Of a stretch of 64,000 nucleotides of DNA, positions 33,278-41,857 are shown one piece after another. Within the stretch, counting starts at the first letter, position 1; each line of letters begins with the position of its first letter. Made by a program: the position numbers and the translations under genes. Origin of the DNA: Nocardioides speluncae (GTDB lineage: Bacteria > Actinomycetota > Actinomycetes > Propionibacteriales > Nocardioidaceae); assembly GCF_003121585.1 (NCBI RefSeq), contig NZ_QEOO01000050.1:1-64000 (forward strand), in the 5' to 3' direction. The notes under the pieces were generated by a model that searched no databases, was not told the origin of the DNA, and worked only from the letters and a program-made list of their open reading frames with translations.

Positions 33278-34492
33278 ATGACTGCGTCGTTCGAGCTCAC
33301 CGAGGACCAGACCACGCTGCGCGACTGGGTGCACACCTTCGCCGCCGACGTGATCCGGCCGGCCGCCGCCGAGTGGGACGAGCGGGAGGAGTTCCCGTGG
33401 CCGATCGTGGAGGAGGCCGCCAAGATCGGGCTCTACTCGCTCGACTTCTTCGCCACCCAGGCCTTCGACCCGACCGGCCTCGGCATCCCGCTCACGCTGG
33501 AGGAGCTGTTCTGGGGCGACGCCGGGATCGGCCTGTCCATCGTCGGCACCACGCTCGCGGCAGCAGCGGTCCGCGGCAACGGCACCGACGAGCAGCTGAT
33601 GGAGTGGGTGCCGCAGATGTTCGGTACGCCGGGCGACGTCAAGGTCGCGGCGTTCTGCTCCTCCGAGCCCGACGCCGGCTCGGACGTCGGCGCGATGCGC
33701 ACCAAGGCGACGTACGACGAGGCGACCGACGAGTGGGTGCTCAACGGCACCAAGACCTGGGCCACCAACGGCGGCATCGCCGACGTCCACGTCGTCACCG
33801 CGGTCGTCGAGCCCGAGCTGAGGTCGCGCGGCCAGGCCAGCTTCGTGGTCCCGCCCGGCACGAAGGGGCTGAGCCAGGGCCAGAAGTTCGCCAAGCATGG
33901 CATCCGCGCCTCGCACACCGCCGAGGTCGTCCTCGACAACTGCCGGATCCCCGGCCGCTGCCTGCTCGGTGGCAAGGAGAAGCTCGACGAGCGGCTGGCC
34001 CGGGCCCGCGAGGGCACCCGCACCGGCCGCAGCCAGCCGTCGATGGCGACCTTCGAGCGCACCCGGCCCGGCGTCGGCGCCCAGGCGGTTGGCGTGGCCC
34101 GAGCGGCGTACGAGTACGCGCTGGACTACGCCAAGCAGCGCGAGCAGTTCGGCCGGCCGATCATCGACAACCAGGCGGTCGCGTTCACGCTCGCCGACAT
34201 GGCCACCTCGATCGACGCGGCCCGGCTGCTGGTGTGGCGGGCGGCGTGGATGGCGGCGACCGGCAAGTCCTTCGACGCCGCGGAGGGCTCGATGTCCAAG
34301 CTCTATGCGAGCGAGGTCGCGGTCCGAGTCACCGAGCAGGCGATCCAGATCCTCGGTGGCAACGGCTACACCCGCGATTACCCCGTCGAGCGGATGGCCC
34401 GCGACGCCAAGATCTTCACGATCTTCGAGGGCACCTCGGAGATCCAGCGGCTGGTCATCGCGCGCACGGTGTCCGGCGTACAGATCCGCTAG
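33278..34492 (+). CDS. Acyl-CoA dehydrogenase
   Basis: 404 aa. FAD-linked alpha-beta oxidation of an acyl-CoA, passing electrons to ETF. KVAAFCSSEPDAGSDVGAMRTKATYD and WVLNGTKTWATNGGIADVHVV are the mid beta-domain signatures; QFGRPIIDNQAVAFTLADMATSIDAARLL and ILGGNGYTRDYPVERMARDAKIFTIFEGTSEIQRLVIART give the C-terminal domain with catalytic Glu in FEGTSE. Monocistronic. Confidence 0.95.
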   Translation: MTASFELTEDQTTLRDWVHTFAADVIRPAAAEWDEREEFPWPIVEEAAKIGLYSLDFFATQAFDPTGLGIPLTLEELFWGDAGIGLSIVGTTLAAAAVRGNGTDEQLMEWVPQMFGTPGDVKVAAFCSSEPDAGSDVGAMRTKATYDEATDEWVLNGTKTWATNGGIADVHVVTAVVEPELRSRGQASFVVPPGTKGLSQGQKFAKHGIRASHTAEVVLDNCRIPGRCLLGGKEKLDERLARAREGTRTGRSQPSMATFERTRPGVGAQAVGVARAAYEYALDYAKQREQFGRPIIDNQAVAFTLADMATSIDAARLLVWRAAWMAATGKSFDAAEGSMSKLYASEVAVRVTEQAIQILGGNGYTRDYPVERMARDAKIFTIFEGTSEIQRLVIARTVSGVQIR

Positions 34493-34506
34493 GCCGCGCG
34501 CCTAAA

Positions 34507-34557
34507 CCCGATCCCAGAAACTTTCTGGAGTTTTACTTTGGAAAGTTATTGGGATCG
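34507..34557. promoter_or_regulatory. AT-rich inverted repeat upstream of the BTRD1 exoprotein
   Basis: CGATCCCA and TGGGATCG (8-bp ends) enclose AACTTTC and GAAAGTT (7-bp arms). The region is markedly AT-richer than the rest, 60-110 bp before the start at 34616. It could be an operator, a terminator for the acyl-CoA dehydrogenase, or both. Confidence 0.5.
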
Positions 34558-34615
34558 CTTCTCGGTGCTCCTCCTACCTGTGTCCCCAAACGCGACACAC
34601 ACCTAGGAGCCACCG

Positions 34616-36568
34616 ATGCGCACTCCCTTCCACGCCCCCCACCTGACCCGCCCCACGCAGAGCCGGACCCGGCGCGTCACCGCGGCAGTGGCCGGGGCCG
34701 CTGCCGTCCTCACCGCCGCCAGCACGCTCGCCACCACCACACCGGCGAGCTCGGTGCCCGGCGTACCGGCGTCTGCCTTCGACCCGAACTCGACGAGCTG
34801 GTACTCCTATCGCGACCAGTCCTCGGTGAGCTTCTCCACCACCTTCAACGCGCTCAAGTCGAGCTACATCCCGACCGACATCGACATCGAGACGAACAGC
34901 GGGTACGCCGTCGGCTCGGTGTGGCAGAAGAACCCGGACGGCCGCTCCTGGAAGGAGAAGCGCAACCTCACCTCGTCGCAGTTCCACTCCGAGTGGACCT
35001 CGGCCAAGAACGCCGGGATGCGGACCGTCGAGCAGGAGACCTACCTGGTCAACGGCGAGCGCCGCTGGGCCGGCATCTGGATCAAGAACGTCGAGGGCTA
35101 CAGCTGGGCCTCGCACCGCGGCCAGACCAACGCCCAGTTCGTGGCGTCGTTCAACGCGCACCGTGACGCCGGGCTGATGCCGGTCGACTACGACGAGTAC
35201 CTGACCTCCAGCGGCCTGCGCTACAACTCGGTCTGGGTGAAGGCACCCGCGCGCACCTCGTGGAAGCTCTACCGCGGGCTGACCTCGACCGGCTACGGCA
35301 ACAAGTTCGACGAGCTGAAGTCCAAGTACCGGGTCCTCAGCTTCGACTCGCTCAAGGTCTCCAGTGGCCAGCGGTACGCCGGCATCTGGATCCAAAACAC
35401 CAACGGCCGCGGCTGGGCCGCGCGCCGCGACATGGGCCTGACGTCGTACAAGAACTACTGGTACCGCTACCGCGACCTCGGCTACCGGGTCGTCGCCTTC
35501 AACCGCTACCAGACCGCGTCCGGCACCCGCTACAGCGCGGTGTGGCGGCAGAACGACGACAACAAGGTGAAGTGGTCGCTGCGCAGCGACGTGGACGCCC
35601 TGGTGCAGCAGGAGCTCGACTCGACCGGCGTACCGGGCATCAGCGTGGCCGTCTACCAGAACGGCAAGGCCGTCTACACCCGCGGCTTCGGCAACGCCGA
35701 CCTCGACGACGGCGTCTGGATGGACTCCACCCACGTCGGCTCCACCGCCTCGGTGAGCAAGGCCGTCGCCGGCACGCTGGCCTTCCGGATGCAGGAGCAG
35801 GGTCTGCTCGACATCGACGACGACACCCGTGACCACGTCCCGGCGATGCCGTCCAAGCACTCGCACTCGATCGGTGACCTGCTCGCCAACCGCGGCTGCG
35901 TGCGGCACTACGTCAGCGGGCAGGACGGCTTCGCCAACGAGGACTACGCCACCGCCCTGGACGCCGCCGAGGAGTTCTGGGACGACGACCTGGTCTGCAG
36001 CCAGGCCAACGTCGGGGTCGCGTACAACTACAGCACCCACGGCTACACGCTGGCCGCCGCCGCCATGGAGGCAGCGGGCAACGACGACCAGAAGGACCTG
36101 GTCCGCAAGAAGCTGACCACGCCCTTCAAGCTCGGCACGCTCGGCCCGCAGAACTTCTCGGCGTCGGTGCACCGGATGTCGATCTACACCTCGGGCAACG
36201 ACGAGGTCGACACCCCGAACAACGACTGGAAGGTCTACGGCGGCGGCATCGACTCCTCGGCGGCCGACCTGGCCGGCTTCGGGTCGAAGCTGATCGGCGG
36301 CCAGATCCTGTCCGCCGCGTCGCGGACCGAGATGTGGACCCCGCCGAACGGCGCGAGCAACTACGCCCACGGCTGGAGCACCGGCACCGAGGACGGCACC
36401 CAGGTGGTCGCCAAGAACGGCTCCTGGACCGGCAACCTCGCCTACCTGCGGCTCTACCCGGCGAAGGGCATCTCGGTCGCGGTGATGATGAATGACCGGT
36501 CCGGCGATCAGTCGGCGACCGGCCTCGGCCAGGACATCGGGGCACTGGTCCTCGACAGCCTCGGCTAA
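34616..36568 (+). CDS. Secreted BTRD1-repeat protein with beta-lactamase-fold hydrolase domain
   Basis: 650 aa, preceded by CTAGGAGCC. Long signal region 1-50, then about five tandem repeats of roughly 50 residues (GYAVGSVWQKNPDGRSWKEKRNLTSSQF, RRWAGIWIKNVEGYSWASHRGQTNAQF, LRYNSVWVKAPARTSWKLYRGLTSTGY, QRYAGIWIQNTNGRGWAARRDMGLTSY) that match bacterial tandem repeat domain 1. Residues 330-645 are a class-C beta-lactamase/CubicO fold with S379-x-x-K382 in TASVSK and YNYSTHGY. The same domain pair occurs in fungal polyglycine hydrolases. Likely an extracellular peptidase or esterase. Confidence 0.88.
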   Translation: MRTPFHAPHLTRPTQSRTRRVTAAVAGAAAVLTAASTLATTTPASSVPGVPASAFDPNSTSWYSYRDQSSVSFSTTFNALKSSYIPTDIDIETNSGYAVGSVWQKNPDGRSWKEKRNLTSSQFHSEWTSAKNAGMRTVEQETYLVNGERRWAGIWIKNVEGYSWASHRGQTNAQFVASFNAHRDAGLMPVDYDEYLTSSGLRYNSVWVKAPARTSWKLYRGLTSTGYGNKFDELKSKYRVLSFDSLKVSSGQRYAGIWIQNTNGRGWAARRDMGLTSYKNYWYRYRDLGYRVVAFNRYQTASGTRYSAVWRQNDDNKVKWSLRSDVDALVQQELDSTGVPGISVAVYQNGKAVYTRGFGNADLDDGVWMDSTHVGSTASVSKAVAGTLAFRMQEQGLLDIDDDTRDHVPAMPSKHSHSIGDLLANRGCVRHYVSGQDGFANEDYATALDAAEEFWDDDLVCSQANVGVAYNYSTHGYTLAAAAMEAAGNDDQKDLVRKKLTTPFKLGTLGPQNFSASVHRMSIYTSGNDEVDTPNNDWKVYGGGIDSSAADLAGFGSKLIGGQILSAASRTEMWTPPNGASNYAHGWSTGTEDGTQVVAKNGSWTGNLAYLRLYPAKGISVAVMMNDRSGDQSATGLGQDIGALVLDSLG

Positions 36569-36592
36569 GCAAGACCAACGGGGGTTGGGTCA

Positions 36593-36619
36593 GGCGGGGA
36601 ACTCACCGAGTTCCCCGCC
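36593..36619 (+). terminator. Hairpin terminator after the BTRD1 gene
   Basis: GGCGGGGAACT (36593-36603), loop CACCG, AGTTCCCCGCC (36609-36619); flanking GGGTC and GACCC extend the stem. It lies 25 bp after the stop and 34 bp before the sigma factor start. Confidence 0.7.
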
Positions 36620-36652
36620 CAGACCCGCACCAACAGGAATAGGTTGAGGGTC

Positions 36653-38212
36653 ATGCGTGACAGCGACATCGTCGCCCTGCTCGTCGCCGACGACCAGGGG
36701 ACGGTACGACGTGGACTGGAGGCGGCGTACTCGGCGTACGCCGACCGGATCCACGACTACGCCCACGGGATGCTGCGCGCCGCCGACCCGGCGGCCGCGG
36801 CTGACGTCACGCACGACACCTTCCTGATCGCGCAGGCGAAGGCTCCCGGGCTGCGCGACCCCGAGCGGCTCCGGCCTTGGCTGTACGCGATCGCCCGCAA
36901 CGAGTGTCTGCGGGTGCTCCGCCAGACCAAGCGCCGGGACCCGTTGGAGTACGACGACGGATCGACCCACCCCGCTCTCGCGGCGGCCGAAGCAGAAGGG
37001 AGCCCCGACATGTCCAGCGATCTCGACCGCGCCGACCTGCGGACGCTCGTCACTGCCGCGGCCGCCGGGCTCAGCCCCAAGGACCGCGAGGTGTTCGACC
37101 TCGGCCTGCGGCACGACCTGCGGGCCCCCGAGGTGGCGGCCGCGCTCGGGGTGACCGACAACGCGGCGCACGCGATGCTCTCGCGCGTCCGCGGCCAGTT
37201 CGAGCGGGCGCTCGGCGCGCTGAGCGTCGCCCGGCACGGCCGCCAGTCCTGCGGCGAGCTGGACCAGCTGCTGACCGGCTGGGACGGCGAGTTCGACGCG
37301 CTCTGGCGCAAGCGGATCGCCCGGCACGTCGACTCCTGCGCCACCTGCTCCGCTGTCCAGAAGCGCGAGGTCTCCCCCGCCGCGCTGCTGTCCGTGCTGC
37401 CGCTGGTCGCCGCGCCGGTCCTGGTGCGGGACCGGCTGTTCAGCGACGACCTGGACCTGGTCTCGGCCTCCCGGCCGCTGGCCCAGCGAGCCGGACCGTT
37501 CGACCGGGACGGCGGCTTCCCCGGCGCGATGGGCTCCCGCCGGCGCCGCGGCGCGCTGGTGCTGCTCGGCGTACTCCTGCTGATCGGGTCGGTCGGCACC
37601 ATCAGCTGGCTGGCGCTGGCCCGGACACCGGACCAGGAGGTGGTGTCGCGGCAGGCGCTGCCCGACCAGACCAGCACCGAGCCGTCGTACGAGGTGCTCA
37701 CCAACCACACCCTGTCCCCGACCGACTCCGCCCTCGTCTCGCCGACCGCCTCCGAGTCGCCGACCACCACGCCCACCGACGGCGAGACGCCGTCCATGCC
37801 GGACGACCCGACTCCGGGTACGCCGACCTCGGCCGATCCGACCCCGGACCGGCCCACCCCGACCAGGGAGCCAACCCGGAACCCGACCACCGCGCCGCCG
37901 ACCAGCGACCCACCGACGACGCCGCCGGACGATCCGGTCGGGACGCTCAGGCTGGACCGGACGAGCGTGGCGATCGCTCCCGGAAGCAACGGTCGGGTCC
38001 AGCTCACCGCCGTCGGCGGGCCAGTGGAGAAATGGACGGCTACTTCGAGCAGCAACTACGTCACGGTCAGCCCGGCCTCCGGCTCGCTGGCAGAGGACGA
38101 GACCGTTCTGGTCGTGCTGTCGGTCAGCGGGCGCACGCCGCGGACGGAGTACCCGATGACGATCACGTTCAACCCCGGCGGGCTCACGCTGACCATCACC
38201 CTGCCCCAGTGA
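36653..38212 (+). CDS. Membrane-tethered ECF sigma factor with fused zinc-finger and external domain
   Basis: 519 aa. Sigma region 2 lies at about 20-90 (TFLIAQAKAPGLRDPERLRPWLYAIARNECLRVLR) and region 4 at 125-185 (LSPKDREVFDLGLRHDLRAPEVAAALGVTDNAAHAML). A zinc-finger anti-sigma-like motif RHVDSCATC follows near 223, one transmembrane helix at about 300-322 (GALVLLGVLLLIGSVGTISWLAL), a Pro/Thr-rich spacer, and a C-terminal BACON/Ig-like domain (TVSPASGSLAEDETV). Sigma factor and its own sensor-inhibitor are thus one chain. Similar fused ECF groups are known in actinobacteria. ATG at 36653. Confidence 0.88.
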   Translation: MRDSDIVALLVADDQGTVRRGLEAAYSAYADRIHDYAHGMLRAADPAAAADVTHDTFLIAQAKAPGLRDPERLRPWLYAIARNECLRVLRQTKRRDPLEYDDGSTHPALAAAEAEGSPDMSSDLDRADLRTLVTAAAAGLSPKDREVFDLGLRHDLRAPEVAAALGVTDNAAHAMLSRVRGQFERALGALSVARHGRQSCGELDQLLTGWDGEFDALWRKRIARHVDSCATCSAVQKREVSPAALLSVLPLVAAPVLVRDRLFSDDLDLVSASRPLAQRAGPFDRDGGFPGAMGSRRRRGALVLLGVLLLIGSVGTISWLALARTPDQEVVSRQALPDQTSTEPSYEVLTNHTLSPTDSALVSPTASESPTTTPTDGETPSMPDDPTPGTPTSADPTPDRPTPTREPTRNPTTAPPTSDPPTTPPDDPVGTLRLDRTSVAIAPGSNGRVQLTAVGGPVEKWTATSSSNYVTVSPASGSLAEDETVLVVLSVSGRTPRTEYPMTITFNPGGLTLTITLPQ

Positions 38213-38215
38213 GTT

Positions 38216-38764
38216 CTAGGCCAGGCACCGGGCCCGGCCGGCACAGCAGGCCGCCCAGGTCTCCGGGCGGCCGTCGTACAGCAGCACGGTGGTGACCCGC
38301 TCGCGCTGCAGCCGCAGCCGCAGCGCCAGTTGCTCGGAGACCACGGCGCCGGGTGGCTGCCGGGACAGGTCCGGGATGGTCAGGCCCAGGTCGTCGACCG
38401 CGATGCCGGCGAGCTGGACGCCGTCCAGCGCGATCTCGCCACCCGACTCGAAGCCGTGGGCCTCGATGCAGGACAGCCGGCCGGTCTCACCCGGCCCGCC
38501 GCCCAGCAGCCGGACCGCGATCGACCCGACCTCGGCGACGAAGTCCCACTCCGGGTAGAACACCAGGCCGCTCAGCCAGCTCTCATGGGCGTCCGGCAGG
38601 CTTCGCCGGCCATCCATCTCGCCGCCGAAGCAGGTCCGCTGCGCGGTGAGGTGGGCCGCCGATGCGCGCAGGACTTCCAGCGCCTTCTCCGGGCCGGCGC
38701 CGAACTCCAGCGTCAGCCCGCCTGGAAGCATCGCGCCGATCCCGGGCAGCAGCTTGACGGACAT
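38216..38764 (-). CDS. Conserved hypothetical protein
   Basis: 182 aa from ATG 38764. No signal peptide or membrane helix. Contains ALEVLRASAAHLTAQRTCFGGEMDGRR, ESWLSGLVFYPEWDFVAEVGSIAVRLL and IDGVQLAGIAVDDLG-like stretches and a cysteine-rich end (AACCAGRARCLA). I do not recognise a family. Codon use looks normal. It converges on the sigma factor gene with only 3 bp between stops. Confidence 0.6.
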   Translation of the reverse strand: MSVKLLPGIGAMLPGGLTLEFGAGPEKALEVLRASAAHLTAQRTCFGGEMDGRRSLPDAHESWLSGLVFYPEWDFVAEVGSIAVRLLGGGPGETGRLSCIEAHGFESGGEIALDGVQLAGIAVDDLGLTIPDLSRQPPGAVVSEQLALRLRLQRERVTTVLLYDGRPETWAACCAGRARCLA

Positions 38765-38865
38765 GGCTCGCAATCGTGCCTGACCCGACTGCCAGACGGA
38801 AGCCGCAGAGCCCCAGGGTTTCCCAGAACGCCCCGCGGATCAGCCCGGCAGCCGGCCTCAGGCAG

Positions 38866-39789
38866 TCAGTACGCCGCGTGCAGACGCCAGTTGAGCGACC
38901 GCGCGATCCGGCCGTGGTTGGTGATCACCGGCTCGGCCGGCCGCAGGAACGGCTTCAGGCCGTAGAAGTGGGCCAGGTTCGAGTCGGTGTCGATCATGGT
39001 GAGGGTCGCGTGGTTCCAGTCGGGCTTGCCGTCGACCATGCAGATGCTCGGCGAGATCGCCTCGTAGCGCTTGAAGCCCGTCGCCTGGAGCGTGAGCACC
39101 TTGGTCCTCGCTGGGTTCTGCACGGGCACCCGGATCTGCTGGACCGCGCCCTGCTTGGTGGTGCCGACCAGCACGTTGTAGGCGACTCCGTCGAACCTCG
39201 CCTGCTTGTAGTAGGCCAGGGTCTTGAGGTTGCCGAGGCCGCGCTTGACGAGCGTCCGGTTGCCCAGGAAGAGCTGCCCCTTCGAGTTCCGGAAGAACTC
39301 CCAACGCAGGAGAGTGCCGGCCGGGTCGACGGTGTAGTAGTTGGCACCCGATGCCGGCACGATCAGGCGCTGCCGGAAGTTGCGGTTGAGCAGGACCTTG
39401 GTCTGCACGAGCTTGTACTTCTTGGTCTGCCTGTTGACGCTGAAGACGAGGTGACGGGCTCGGAAGTCACCGTTGACCGTGAGCACGCCCACCTGGTTGT
39501 CGCGAGGCGCGAACGCGTGCGCCGACGACTTCACCTTGAACCGCATCGAGGTCGTCGACAGGTAGTCCTTCTGAGGCACCGTCGTCTTGCGCACGACGCG
39601 GCGGACGAACCGCTGACTTTGGGTGAAGGCATAGACGGCGGTCTCGCAGACGGGTGCCGACGAGGCAGCCCGGGCGGTGACGGTCGGGTCGTCGGCCAGC
39701 ACCGGCTGCGCGGCGACGGGCGCCGCGAGCAGGGTCAGACCGGTGGCCGCGGAGGCGGCTGCGGTGAGCAGGGTACGACGAAGATTCAA
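38866..39789 (-). CDS. Secreted protein of unknown function, paralogue A
   Basis: 307 aa from a TTG at 39789 with GGGGGA 5 bp upstream. Signal peptide LRRTLLTAAASAATGLTLLAAPVAA. The mature part is beta-rich with segments such as NYYTVDPAGTLLRWEFFRNSKGQLFLGNRTLVKRGLGNLKTLAYY and LNWRLHAAY at the C-terminus, all shared with the gene at 43847-44797. The VDPAGTLLRW blocks resemble tachylectin-like or beta-propeller blades, suggesting carbohydrate or cell-wall binding, but no domain can be assigned with confidence. Confidence 0.75.
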   Translation of the reverse strand: MNLRRTLLTAAASAATGLTLLAAPVAAQPVLADDPTVTARAASSAPVCETAVYAFTQSQRFVRRVVRKTTVPQKDYLSTTSMRFKVKSSAHAFAPRDNQVGVLTVNGDFRARHLVFSVNRQTKKYKLVQTKVLLNRNFRQRLIVPASGANYYTVDPAGTLLRWEFFRNSKGQLFLGNRTLVKRGLGNLKTLAYYKQARFDGVAYNVLVGTTKQGAVQQIRVPVQNPARTKVLTLQATGFKRYEAISPSICMVDGKPDWNHATLTMIDTDSNLAHFYGLKPFLRPAEPVITNHGRIARSLNWRLHAAY

Positions 39790-39908
39790 GGTAATCCCCC
39801 GTGTTCGGTGAGTGCCCACGCACTCGGACGGCCCGACGCTAACCCGAGCCACCGACAATCGTCCGGCAAACGGGAATACGCGCCTCACGGGCCAAAGTTC
39901 CGACCCAC

Positions 39909-41015
39909 ATGACGACACTGTTCGAGCCGCTGACCGTCGGTGCCCTCGACGTCCCGAACAGGGTGTTCATGGCGCCCTTGACGCGGATGCGGGCGACCCA
40001 GCCGGGCGACGTACCCAACGAGCTGATGCTGACCTACTACGTCCAGCGGGTCAGCGCCGGACTGGTGATCGCGGAGGGCTCCCAGGTCTCGCCGGAGGCC
40101 AAGGGGTACGGCGACACCCCGGGCATCTACAGCGACGAGCAGGTCGCGGGCTGGCGGCGGATCACCGACGCCGTACACGACGCCGGCGGCCGGATCGCGC
40201 TGCAGCTGTGGCACGTCGGCCGGGTCTCCCACGAGTCGCTCCACGAGGGCGGCGCGCTGCCGGTCTCGGCCAGCGCGCTGCCGTTCGGCGGCCGGACCTC
40301 GGTGATCGGCGAGGACGGGCAAGTCGTCCGGGTGCCGTGTCCGACGCCGCGCGCTCTGGAGACCGCGGAGATCCCACGGCTGCTCGAGGACTACCGGCGC
40401 GCCACCCGCAACGCCCGCGAGGCCGGCTTCGACCTGGTCGAGATCCACGGCGCGCACGGCTACCTGCTTCAGCAGTTCATGTCGGCCGAGAGCAACCACC
40501 GCACCGATGAGTACGGCGGGTCCCTGGCCAACCGGGCCCGACTGCCGCTGGAGGTGCTGGACGCGGTCGTCGGCGAGTGGTCCCCGGACAGGGTCGGCAT
40601 CCGGATCTCGCCGCTCGGCATCTTCAACGGCATCGACGACGTCGCCGGGCAGGAGATGGGCCTCCATCTCGCCGAGCAGTTCGACCAGCGCGGCATCGCC
40701 TTCCTGCACCTGTCCGAGCCGGACTGGGCGGGCGGACCGCAGCACACCGACGAGTTCCGCAAGGCCCTGCGCGCGGCGTACTCCGGCGTGATCGTGGGCG
40801 CCGGCAGCTACGACCTCGCCAAGGCGGAGCGGCTGCTGGAGGCCGGCTTCATCGACGCCGCCGCGTTCGGCCGGCCGTTCCTGGCCAACCCCGACCTGCC
40901 CTACCGGCTGGCGAGCGGCGCACAGCTCAACCCGCCGGACAAGGCGACGTTCTACGGCGGCGGAGCCGAGGGCTACACCGACTACCCCGCGCTCGTTTCC
41001 TCGCCCGTCGACTGA
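39909..41015 (+). CDS. Old Yellow Enzyme-type alkene reductase
   Basis: 368 aa FMN TIM barrel (NemA-like). LTVGALDVPNRVFMAPLTRMRA, IALQLWHVGRVSHES, FDLVEIHGAHGYLLQQFMSAESNHRTDEYGGSLANRARLPLEVLDAV and DAAAFGRPFLANPDLPYRLA are all in place. Reduces activated C=C bonds with NAD(P)H. Its 3' end overlaps the convergent HepT gene by 34 bp. Confidence 0.95.
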   Translation: MTTLFEPLTVGALDVPNRVFMAPLTRMRATQPGDVPNELMLTYYVQRVSAGLVIAEGSQVSPEAKGYGDTPGIYSDEQVAGWRRITDAVHDAGGRIALQLWHVGRVSHESLHEGGALPVSASALPFGGRTSVIGEDGQVVRVPCPTPRALETAEIPRLLEDYRRATRNAREAGFDLVEIHGAHGYLLQQFMSAESNHRTDEYGGSLANRARLPLEVLDAVVGEWSPDRVGIRISPLGIFNGIDDVAGQEMGLHLAEQFDQRGIAFLHLSEPDWAGGPQHTDEFRKALRAAYSGVIVGAGSYDLAKAERLLEAGFIDAAAFGRPFLANPDLPYRLASGAQLNPPDKATFYGGGAEGYTDYPALVSSPVD

Positions 41016-41362
41016 GCCGGTTCCTCGGCGGCGATCACAGCCCGGATGCTTTCCATCTCAGTCGGCAGACGGACAGCGAGACCTCGCCACAGAATCTCGT
41101 AGTCGACCTGTTCGTACTTGTGCGCCACGATGTTTCGGGTCGCCTTCATGGCGCGCCAGGGGACCTCCGGATGGTCGGCCAGGAACTCGTCGGGCAGCCG
41201 CGACACTGCCTCGCCAATCTTGTGGAGGATTGCCTCCGCGGCCAGCCGCAGCGTCTCGTCCTCGTCGTATTCCTCTTTGCCCCGCGCGACCAACCGCTCC
41301 GCCATGGCGGCGAACGTGACCAGGTCGCGCAAGATGCGCGTCGTACGCTCATCGAGGGTCAC
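40982..41362 (-). CDS. hepT: HEPN-domain toxin, HepT
   Basis: 126 aa. The RX4HXY motif R76-NIVA-H81-K-Y83 in ATRNIVAHKYEQVD is intact, with the helical HEPN bundle around it (LAAEAILHKIGEAVSRLPDEFLADHPEVPWRAMK). HepT acts as an RNase; the motif tyrosine is the residue that MntA partners modify with AMP to neutralise it. Start overlaps the antitoxin stop by 4 bp, so the antitoxin is made first. Confidence 0.92.
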   Translation of the reverse strand: MTLDERTTRILRDLVTFAAMAERLVARGKEEYDEDETLRLAAEAILHKIGEAVSRLPDEFLADHPEVPWRAMKATRNIVAHKYEQVDYEILWRGLAVRLPTEMESIRAVIAAEEPAQSTGEETSAG

Positions 41363-41802
41363 AGGGCGACTGCCTGGTCTCTGATCGGATTGGGACCAGG
41401 CGCCAGGCCACCCTCCGACACCACATCCACGTCGAGTCCGGTGAGCTCCTCGAGGGAGGCGACCAGGTCAGCCAGGTCGAAGACATCGGCGTCTGCGGTG
41501 AATCGAACGAGCAGGTCGATATCGCTACCCGACACGTCCTCACCGCGGGCCACCGAGCCGAAGACCCGGACGTCGGTCGCTTGGTGCTCATGAGCAAGAG
41601 CGAGGATGGCATCCCGGTGCTCGGCCAGCACGCGTGACGGTCGGGGCTTCGCTGCGGCCCGCAACCTCACGAGCATGGCTGGCGATGGGTTGCGCCGTCC
41701 GGACTCCATGGCCGCAATGCTCGGCTGCGAGGTTCCGATCCGGCGGGCAAGCTCCGCCTGAGACAGGCCGGCGGCCAGACGGATGGAGCGTACGTCGTTC
41801 AT
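41359..41802 (-). CDS. mntA: MntA-type antitoxin with fused XRE helix-turn-helix
   Basis: 147 aa. Residues 1-55 are an XRE HTH (RLAAGLSQAELARRIGTSQPSIAAMESGRRNPSPAMLVRL); residues 58-147 are a minimal nucleotidyltransferase with G82-S83 and D94/D96 (VFGSVARGEDVSGSDIDLLVRF). It would both AMPylate HepT and bind its own promoter. ATACC-GTCT-GGTAT at 41813-41826, 11 bp upstream, is a suitable operator. Confidence 0.92.
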   Translation of the reverse strand: MNDVRSIRLAAGLSQAELARRIGTSQPSIAAMESGRRNPSPAMLVRLRAAAKPRPSRVLAEHRDAILALAHEHQATDVRVFGSVARGEDVSGSDIDLLVRFTADADVFDLADLVASLEELTGLDVDVVSEGGLAPGPNPIRDQAVAL

Positions 41803-41812
41803 GCCATTGACT

Positions 41813-41826
41813 ATACCGTCTGGTAT
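41813..41826. promoter_or_regulatory. Candidate operator of the HEPN/MNT locus
   Basis: ATACCGTCTGGTAT: 5-bp arms with 4-nt centre, placed between the antitoxin start (41802) and its promoter. Confidence 0.5.
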
Positions 41827-41857
41827 GTCGAGAGTCGGTGGTGCGCGACGGCTCCAC

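Noticed and set aside
34574..36370. 598-residue minus-strand open frame opposite the BTRD1 protein
   Set aside because: Shadow frame of a high-GC gene; Val/Gly/Asp-rich with no domain, while the plus strand has signal peptide, repeats and a catalytic domain.
37740..37930. Possible tandem DNA repeat in the Pro/Thr linker of the sigma factor
   Set aside because: Only codon-level low complexity; no exact repeat unit.
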